Source of the DNA: Streptococcus infantis ATCC 700779 | GTDB taxonomy: Bacteria > Bacillota > Bacilli > Lactobacillales > Streptococcaceae | Reading direction: 5' to 3' | DNA: 64,000 bases | Assembly: GCF_000187465.1 (NCBI RefSeq) | Contig: NZ_GL732439.1 | Span: 335,341-399,340, forward strand | Shown: positions 59,109 to 64,000 of the stretch, piece after piece | How positions within the stretch are numbered: position 1 is the first letter of the stretch | How the letters are laid out: the number at the start of each line of letters is the position of its first letter | Notes under the pieces: generated by a model | The model's input: only the letters and a program-made list of their open reading frames with translations | Database searches by the model: none | What the model was told of the DNA's origin: nothing | Made by a program: the position numbers and the translations under genes

Positions 59109-60830
59109 ATGCATAGAAAAACAGTGATTGATTTTAGGACTTTGGGCGAGAGATACACCTTTACCCAGCCTATTAAAGAGTTAAAAACCAGAGATTTAGC
59201 AGAAGTAGCAGACTTGCTGGCACAAGTGGAAAGCTACCAAGAACAGGGCTATTATGTAGTTGGTTATGTTAGTTATGAAGCAGCACCTGCTTTTGAGGAA
59301 AAATTAGCGGTTCACGAGGGTCCCTTGTTAGGAGAGTATCTCCTCTATTTCACTATTCATGACAGCGTTGAAACATCCAGCATTCCTCTGACTTATGAGG
59401 AGGTGGATTTGCCATCAAACTGGCAGGAAGTAACATCTGCTGAGGACTATGAAAAGGTGATTGCCCAAATTCACCATCATTTAAGACAAGGAGATACCTA
59501 TCAGGTCAATTATACTGTCCAACTCAAGCAGAATTTAAGTGCTAATCCTTTTGCTATCTACAATCGTATGGTGGTGGAGCAGGAAGCGGGATATAATGCT
59601 TACGTAGAGCATGATGATATGGCAGTGATTTCCATGAGTCCAGAACTCTTTTTTGAGCAAAATGGTCGTGAATTGACGACTCGTCCTATGAAGGGCACAA
59701 CTAAACGTGGTTTGAATAACGATGACGACTTGAAAGAGGCGGCTTGGTTGGAACAGGATCCCAAAAATCGCTCAGAAAACATGATGATAGTGGACCTCTT
59801 GCGCAATGACATGAACCGTATTTCTGAGGTTGGTAGTGAACATGTGGAGCGTTTATGCCAAGTGGAGCAGTATTCTACAGTGTGGCAGATGACTTCAACT
59901 ATCAAGAGTCAGTTACGACCGGATGTTGATCTAGTAGAAATCTTCCGTTCGCTCTTTCCATGTGGCTCCATCACAGGAGCTCCCAAGATAGCGACCATGG
60001 AAATTATCAAGAACTTGGAACCACAAGCTAGAGGAGTTTACTGTGGGACTGTTGGTCTCTTACTGCCCAATGGACGACGGATTTTCAATGTGGCTATTCG
60101 AACTATTCAACTGCATGGAGGGCAAGCCATCTATGGTGTCGGAGGTGGCATCACTTGGGATAGTACTTGGGAGTCAGAATACCGTGAAGTCCATCAAAAG
60201 GCAGCTGTTCTTTACCGAAAACAACCTCGTTTTCAGCTGATTACTACAGGGAAAATTAGCCAGAAGAAATTACTTTTTGAAAATCAACATCTAGAAAGAC
60301 TGCGAAAGGCTAGTCGTTATTTTGCCTTTCCATTTGACCAAGAAGTTTTGAGACAAAAAATAGAGAAGGAGTACCAGTCTTGTGACATCCGTCAAGATTA
60401 TCGGATACGAATCAGTCTCAGCAAGTCTGGAGAAATAGAAATTGATCGACAAGTATTGACACCACTTAGTTCTAGTTTCTGTCAGGCTAAACTTTATCTA
60501 CAAGAAGCTGATTTGGAGCAGGCCTTTACTTACTTTAAGACGACACACCGACCACATTTGACAGTGGGAGAGCAGGAAATCATCTATCACACTGCTGATG
60601 GAAAATTGCTCGAAACCTCTATTGGGAATCTGGTTATAAAAATGAATAGCAAGCTCTATACCCCACCTAGTAGTCTTGGCATTTTACCAGGGATTTATCG
60701 CCAGCATTTACTTGAAAGCGGGCAGGTAGAAGAGAAGGTCTTAACTTTATCAGATTTGAAACAAGCAGAAGTTATTTATGGCTGTAATGCAGTAAGGGGC
60801 TTGTATGAGTTGTCAGTAAAGGAGAACTAA
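59109..60830 (+). CDS. pabB: aminodeoxychorismate synthase component I fused to ADC lyase
   Basis: This 573-residue protein joins a chorismate-binding PabB domain (about 1-370, with GDTYQVNYT, MIVDLLRNDMNR, GSITGAPK and RGVYCGTVG) to a PLP-dependent class IV aminotransferase-like PabC domain (about 385-573, ending GCNAVRGLYEL). It makes 4-aminobenzoate from chorismate for folate, working with a glutaminase PabA that is not in the window. Its substrate comes from the aro cluster upstream and its product feeds folA and thyA reactions. The ATG coincides with the predicted transcription start. The hydrolase gene begins at the next base. Confidence 0.93.
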   Translation: MHRKTVIDFRTLGERYTFTQPIKELKTRDLAEVADLLAQVESYQEQGYYVVGYVSYEAAPAFEEKLAVHEGPLLGEYLLYFTIHDSVETSSIPLTYEEVDLPSNWQEVTSAEDYEKVIAQIHHHLRQGDTYQVNYTVQLKQNLSANPFAIYNRMVVEQEAGYNAYVEHDDMAVISMSPELFFEQNGRELTTRPMKGTTKRGLNNDDDLKEAAWLEQDPKNRSENMMIVDLLRNDMNRISEVGSEHVERLCQVEQYSTVWQMTSTIKSQLRPDVDLVEIFRSLFPCGSITGAPKIATMEIIKNLEPQARGVYCGTVGLLLPNGRRIFNVAIRTIQLHGGQAIYGVGGGITWDSTWESEYREVHQKAAVLYRKQPRFQLITTGKISQKKLLFENQHLERLRKASRYFAFPFDQEVLRQKIEKEYQSCDIRQDYRIRISLSKSGEIEIDRQVLTPLSSSFCQAKLYLQEADLEQAFTYFKTTHRPHLTVGEQEIIYHTADGKLLETSIGNLVIKMNSKLYTPPSSLGILPGIYRQHLLESGQVEEKVLTLSDLKQAEVIYGCNAVRGLYELSVKEN

Positions 60831-61448
60831 ATGAAACTAATATTTTTGCATGGCTTAGGTCAGTCAGCTGATAGCTGGAAAGAAGTTCAGGATTTTCTTG
60901 CAGATTATCCCTCTGAAGCCCTAGAGTTATTCCCTTCCGGAGTTGCTACCTACCAAGAAGCTAAGGAGCGCATTTATCAGCACTTGTCAGAGGAGACAGA
61001 ACCTTTTGTTTTAATCGGTTTGTCCTTAGGGGCTGCACTTGCATTGGAGCTTTCAAGTTCTGATATATCAAATCTTCAGGCCTTGGTTTTGTCAGGCTGT
61101 CCACTGAAACTAGCGGGTAACATTCCTTTTTATATTCAGTTGCTGATATTTAAATTGCTTCCCAAAAGGATATTTGAGAAACAGGGAGCAGATAAGCCTC
61201 TTATGGTTGGAGTTTCTGAGGAATTAAAGACACTTGATTTAAGAGAGATTGCACAGAATTGTCCCTATCCAAGCTTGTTAATTTGTGGTAGTCAGGATAA
61301 ACCAAATCTTAGTTCAATGAAAGCTATCCAAGAACTGATGCCAGATTCTCAGTTTGAGATTATCCCCGATGGCCCTCATATCTTGAATAGGGCCAAACCA
61401 GAAGAATTTGCAGAAATAACTAGAAGTTTTCTTGAATTGCTGAAATAA
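60831..61448 (+). CDS. alpha/beta hydrolase
   Basis: This 205-residue serine hydrolase has the oxyanion motif FLHGLGQSADSW at the N-terminus, the nucleophile elbow IGLSLGAALAL, an acid in CGSQDKPNL and the His in DGPHIL. Small cap region around 95-135. Cytosolic, substrate unknown; carboxylesterase activity is the safest guess. It is tied to pabB with no spacer, so translation is coupled, which may only reflect co-transcription. Confidence 0.8.
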   Translation: MKLIFLHGLGQSADSWKEVQDFLADYPSEALELFPSGVATYQEAKERIYQHLSEETEPFVLIGLSLGAALALELSSSDISNLQALVLSGCPLKLAGNIPFYIQLLIFKLLPKRIFEKQGADKPLMVGVSEELKTLDLREIAQNCPYPSLLICGSQDKPNLSSMKAIQELMPDSQFEIIPDGPHILNRAKPEEFAEITRSFLELLK

Positions 61449-61460
61449 GTTTGATAAAAT
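61432..61460 (+). promoter_or_regulatory. promoter of glcK
   Basis: TTGAAT at 61432-61437 and TAAAAT at 61455-61460, 17 bp apart, with TGA before the -10. It lies in the end of the hydrolase gene. Confidence 0.7.
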
Positions 61461-61496
61461 AATATGGAAGTTGATATTATCATAAAGGAGAAGACA

Positions 61497-62456
61497 ATGA
61501 GTCAAAAGATTATTGGGATTGACCTTGGTGGAACTTCTGTCAAGTTTGCAATTTTAACTCAAGAAGGAGAAATCCAAGAAAAATGGTCTATTAAGACTAA
61601 CATTTTGGATGAAGGAAGCCATATCGTAGACGATATGATTGAATCTATTCAACATCGTTTTGAATTGCTTGGATTGGCTGCGACGGATTTCCAAGGGATT
61701 GGTATGGGTTCACCTGGTGTAGTTGACCGTGAAAATGGAACTGTTATCGGAGCTTATAACCTCAACTGGAAAACTCTTCAACTGATCAAAGAGAAAATGG
61801 AAAAAGCCTTGGGTATTCCATTCTTTATCGACAATGACGCTAACGTAGCTGCTCTTGGTGAACGTTGGATGGGTGCTGGTGAAAACCAACCAGACGTTGT
61901 CTTTATGACTCTTGGTACAGGTGTTGGTGGCGGTATCGTGGCAGAAGGTAAATTGCTTCACGGTGTTGCAGGTGCTGCAGGTGAACTTGGACATATTACA
62001 GTTGACTTTGACCAACCAATCCCATGTACTTGTGGTAAAAAAGGCTGTCTTGAGACAGTGGCTTCAGCAACAGGTATTGTCAACTTGACTCGCCGTTACG
62101 CGGATGAATATGAAGGCGATGCAGAGTTGAAACGCTTGATTGACGACGGTGAAGAAGTAACTGCTAAAACTGTCTTTGACTTGGCAAAAGAAGGGGACGA
62201 CCTCGCTTTGATCGTTTACCGTAACTTCTCACGTTACTTGGGTATTGCATGTGCCAACATCGGTTCTATCCTAAATCCATCAACAATTGTTATCGGTGGT
62301 GGTGTATCGGCTGCTGGGGAATTCCTTCTCCAAGGTGTGCAAAAGGTTTACGACGAAAATACCTTCCCACAAGTTCGTACAACAACTAAGCTAGCTCTTG
62401 CAACTCTAGGAAATGACGCTGGAGTTATTGGGGCAGCATCTCTTGTCTTGCAATAA
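61497..62456 (+). CDS. glcK: ROK-family glucokinase
   Basis: This 319-residue kinase phosphorylates intracellular glucose with ATP. It has the phosphate motif GIDLGGTSVKF, the glucose-binding FIDNDANVAALGE, the ROK zinc motif CTCGKKGCLE with GELGH, and the adenosine segment VIGGGVS. The ATG at 61497 follows AAGGAGAAGACA; a longer frame from 61464 is disfavoured. Codon use is biased towards high expression. It would handle glucose released from maltodextrins or disaccharides, for example by amylase action. Confidence 0.95.
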   Translation: MSQKIIGIDLGGTSVKFAILTQEGEIQEKWSIKTNILDEGSHIVDDMIESIQHRFELLGLAATDFQGIGMGSPGVVDRENGTVIGAYNLNWKTLQLIKEKMEKALGIPFFIDNDANVAALGERWMGAGENQPDVVFMTLGTGVGGGIVAEGKLLHGVAGAAGELGHITVDFDQPIPCTCGKKGCLETVASATGIVNLTRRYADEYEGDAELKRLIDDGEEVTAKTVFDLAKEGDDLALIVYRNFSRYLGIACANIGSILNPSTIVIGGGVSAAGEFLLQGVQKVYDENTFPQVRTTTKLALATLGNDAGVIGAASLVLQ

Positions 62457-62468
62457 AGCATATGAATC

Positions 62469-62499
62469 AAGAGCTTGGTTATTGATCAAGCTCTTTTTA
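62469..62499 (+). terminator. terminator of glcK
   Basis: AAGAGCTTG at 62469-62477 pairs perfectly with CAAGCTCTT at 62487-62495, then TTT. Confidence 0.85.
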
Positions 62500-62553
62500 A
62501 GTTGAAGTTGTTAGAATAAAGTAATAACTCAATAATGATAGGAGGAGTTTTGG

Positions 62554-62988
62554 ATGAATACTACAGAACAATCCATAGTTGATTTAGCCTTGTCTATTGC
62601 TAGGAAAGCTCATGAAGGGCAACTGGATAAGGCAGGAGTAGATTATATAGAACATCCAATCTATGTAGCAAGCCAAGTTGATACTGAAGAAGAAAAAGCA
62701 GTGGCTCTGCTACATGATGTTATAGAGGATAGTCCTGTTTCAGCTGAAGGACTATTACAAGCTGGTTTACCAGAAACAGTAGTTACTGCTGTTCAGGTTT
62801 TGACAAAGAAAAAGGAGCAAGATTATCAAACATATCTGGAAACTGTGAAGAAAAACCCTCTTGCAAGACTAGTAAAATTATCTGATCTAAAACATAATTC
62901 AGATTTATCGAGATTGTCTTCTATTACTGAAAAGGATAGGGAAAGATTGAAGAAATATAAAAAGGCTATTGATTTTCTGAGTAGGTAG
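62554..62988 (+). CDS. small HD-domain protein, alarmone-hydrolase-like
   Basis: This 144-residue protein resembles the HD hydrolase half of Rel/SpoT and the single-domain small alarmone hydrolases (Mesh1 type). His20 and His34 (in KAHEGQ and YIEHP), His54-Asp55 in LLHDVIEDS and the Asp in KLSDLKHNSD match the metal and catalytic motifs HD4. No synthetase or TGS domain is attached. It may break down (p)ppGpp or a related nucleotide; other HD phosphohydrolase activity is possible. The ribosome site AGGAGG is strong. A TAGAAT with TG in front at 62509-62517 may be its promoter. Confidence 0.75.
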   Translation: MNTTEQSIVDLALSIARKAHEGQLDKAGVDYIEHPIYVASQVDTEEEKAVALLHDVIEDSPVSAEGLLQAGLPETVVTAVQVLTKKKEQDYQTYLETVKKNPLARLVKLSDLKHNSDLSRLSSITEKDRERLKKYKKAIDFLSR

Positions 62989-63002
62989 AAAAAACCTTTT
63001 TA

Positions 63003-63011
63003 TGCTATACT
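63003..63011 (+). promoter_or_regulatory. extended -10 promoter of thyA
   Basis: TGC plus TATACT at 63006-63011, 31 bp before the ATG. Confidence 0.6.
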
Positions 63012-63041
63012 AGTTAAGAATAAACGTTGAGGAGAGAGTAA

Positions 63042-63881
63042 ATGACAAAAGCAGATAAGATTTTTAAAGAAAATATTGAGCGAATTCTCAATGAAGGAGT
63101 CTTTTCAGAACAGGCTCGTCCCAAGTATAAGGATGGAACAGTGGCTAACTCCAAGTACATTACAGGTGCTTTTGCGGAATATGATTTGTCTAAGGGTGAA
63201 TTTCCTATCACAACCCTACGTCCAATTGCTATCAAATCAGCTATCAAGGAAGTTCTTTGGATTTACCAAGACCAGACAAATAGCCTAGAAGTTCTAAATG
63301 ATAAGTACAATGTTCACTACTGGAATGACTGGGAAGTAGGAGATACAGGGACAATCGGTGAGCGTTACGGGGCTGTTGTTAAAAAGCACGATATCATCAA
63401 TAAAATCCTCAAACAGTTGGAAGCTAATCCTTGGAACCGTCGCAATATCATCTCTCTCTGGGATTACCAAGCTTTTGAGGAAACAGACGGCCTTCTTCCA
63501 TGTGCCTTCCAGACCATGTTTGATGTCCGTCGTGTAGATGGAGACATCTATCTGGATGCAACCTTGACCCAGCGTTCTAACGATATGCTTGTAGCTCATC
63601 ACATCAATGCCATGCAGTATGTGGCTCTTCAAATGATGATTGCTAAACATTTTGGCTGGAAGGTTGGGAAATTCTTCTACTTTATCAATAACCTTCACAT
63701 CTATGATAATCAATTTGAACAAGCTCAAGAATTGCTCCGTCGTGAACCTTCAAATTGCCAACCACGTTTGGTCTTGAATGTACCAGACAAGACCAACTTC
63801 TTTGATATTAAAGCAGAAGATTTTGAGTTGGTTGACTATGATCCTGTGAAACCGCAATTGAAGTTTGATTTGGCTATTTAA
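63042..63881 (+). CDS. thyA: thymidylate synthase
   Basis: This 279-residue enzyme methylates dUMP with methylene-tetrahydrofolate to dTMP and dihydrofolate, which FolA recycles. The catalytic Cys is in [11 protein letters not shown], the dUMP-binding [18 protein letters not shown] and the C-terminal NNLHIYDNQ segment are intact. The start follows GAGGAGAGAGTAA. Monocistronic between its own promoter and a bidirectional terminator. Confidence 0.96.
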   Translation: MTKADKIFKENIERILNEGVFSEQARPKYKDGTVANSKYITGAFAEYDLSKGEFPITTLRPIAIKSAIKEVLWIYQDQTNSLEVLNDKYNVHYWNDWEVGDTGTIGERYGAVVKKHDIINKILKQLEANPWNRRNIISLWDYQAFEETDGLLPCAFQTMFDVRRVDGDIYLDATLTQRSNDMLVAHHINAMQYVALQMMIAKHFGWKVGKFFYFINNLHIYDNQFEQAQELLRREPSNCQPRLVLNVPDKTNFFDIKAEDFELVDYDPVKPQLKFDLAI

Positions 63882-63886
63882 GAACA

Positions 63887-63920
63887 TAAAAAGAAGTTGG
63901 AAATTCCAACTTCTTTTTTT
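63887..63920. terminator. bidirectional terminator between thyA and the next gene
   Basis: AAGAAGTTGGAA at 63891-63902 pairs with TTCCAACTTCTT at 63904-63915, with A- and T-runs outside, serving both converging genes. Confidence 0.9.
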
Positions 63921-63925
63921 ATTAA

Positions 63926-64000
63926 TTAGCGTGATACGCGACGGCGAGCTGCTTTTTTACGATTTTCTTCGATGAAAGCTGCTTTTTGTTCTTCTGGTTC
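63926..64000 (-). CDS. C-terminal end of a minus-strand gene, unidentified
   Basis: The last 24 codons of a gene that enters from the right edge are visible. The peptide is highly charged with a Lys/Arg-rich end (KKAARRRVSR), as seen in small ribosomal or nucleic-acid-binding proteins, but it is too short to name. It converges on the thyA terminator. Confidence 0.55.
   Translation of the reverse strand, partial: EPEEQKAAFIEENRKKAARRRVSR

Noticed and set aside
63294..63728. 144-codon minus-strand frame inside thyA
   Set aside because: Lies fully inside the conserved thyA coding sequence with no independent signals.

Overview
The window reads as chromosomal DNA of a Mitis-group streptococcus (Streptococcus mitis/oralis, close to S. 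pneumoniae). The basis is a low-GC genome with strong AGGAGG-like ribosome sites, many extended -10 promoters, a BOX repeat, a choline-binding phosphorylcholine esterase, a ZmpB-type M26 zinc metalloprotease with an N-terminal LPxTG motif, and housekeeping proteins that match pneumococcal ones as I remember them. No rRNA, tRNA, CRISPR array, complete insertion sequence or prophage was seen.

Layout. 1-5100: end of an rRNA methyltransferase gene, tpiA, a BOX element and a heterodimeric ABC exporter. 5100-12650: dpr, then folA / a 56-residue membrane protein / clpX / engB / ridA, then rapZ-yvcK-whiA, then a convergent ferredoxin-NADP reductase gene. 12700-24240: cdaA-cdaR-glmM (c-di-AMP and peptidoglycan precursor), DUF1149 and degV genes, an intergenic pair of 111-bp structured repeats, dapB-cca-ABC-F, a small membrane protein, apt, metA and dnaD. 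24280-25730: an intracellular alpha-amylase on the minus strand. 25990-37070: a methyltransferase gene leading into the shikimate/aromatic cluster aroD-aroE-aroB-aroC-tyrA, a lipoprotein gene inserted between 26-bp direct repeats, the ylbF-like gene, then aroA-aroK-pheA and an LCP-family gene.

37200-47400 is the accessory core and clearly more AT-rich than its flanks. It starts with a truncated licD gene (a scar), then a CDP-glycerol-type glycerophosphotransferase, GT2 and GT4 glycosyltransferases, a sulfotransferase-fold protein, a Wzy-like polymerase, a Wzz-like protein with a degenerate cytoplasmic domain, a 589-bp gene-poor stretch, a Wzx-like flippase and an intact licD. Together these look like a complete assembly line for a phosphodiester-containing, phosphocholine-decorated surface glycan (teichoic-acid-like or capsule-like). 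Directly downstream is an enlarged Pce that would remove phosphocholine from such polymers, so addition and removal functions are neighbours.

49900-64000: mecA, a TIGR01440-family gene, zmpB (1865 residues with five 27-residue repeats), the extracellular methionine sulfoxide repair pair etrx-msrAB without a neighbouring ccdA, a fused pabB-pabC, an alpha/beta hydrolase, a ROK glucokinase, a small HD-domain alarmone-hydrolase-like protein, thyA, and the end of a minus-strand gene.

The most interesting points are the exchanged glycan locus with its sulfotransferase-like and pseudokinase-like members, the 111-bp structured repeats between degV and dapB, the lipoprotein gene bounded by 26-bp direct repeats, and two probable leaderless transcripts (the 25993 methyltransferase and pabB). 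All family assignments come from reading motifs; no database search was run.
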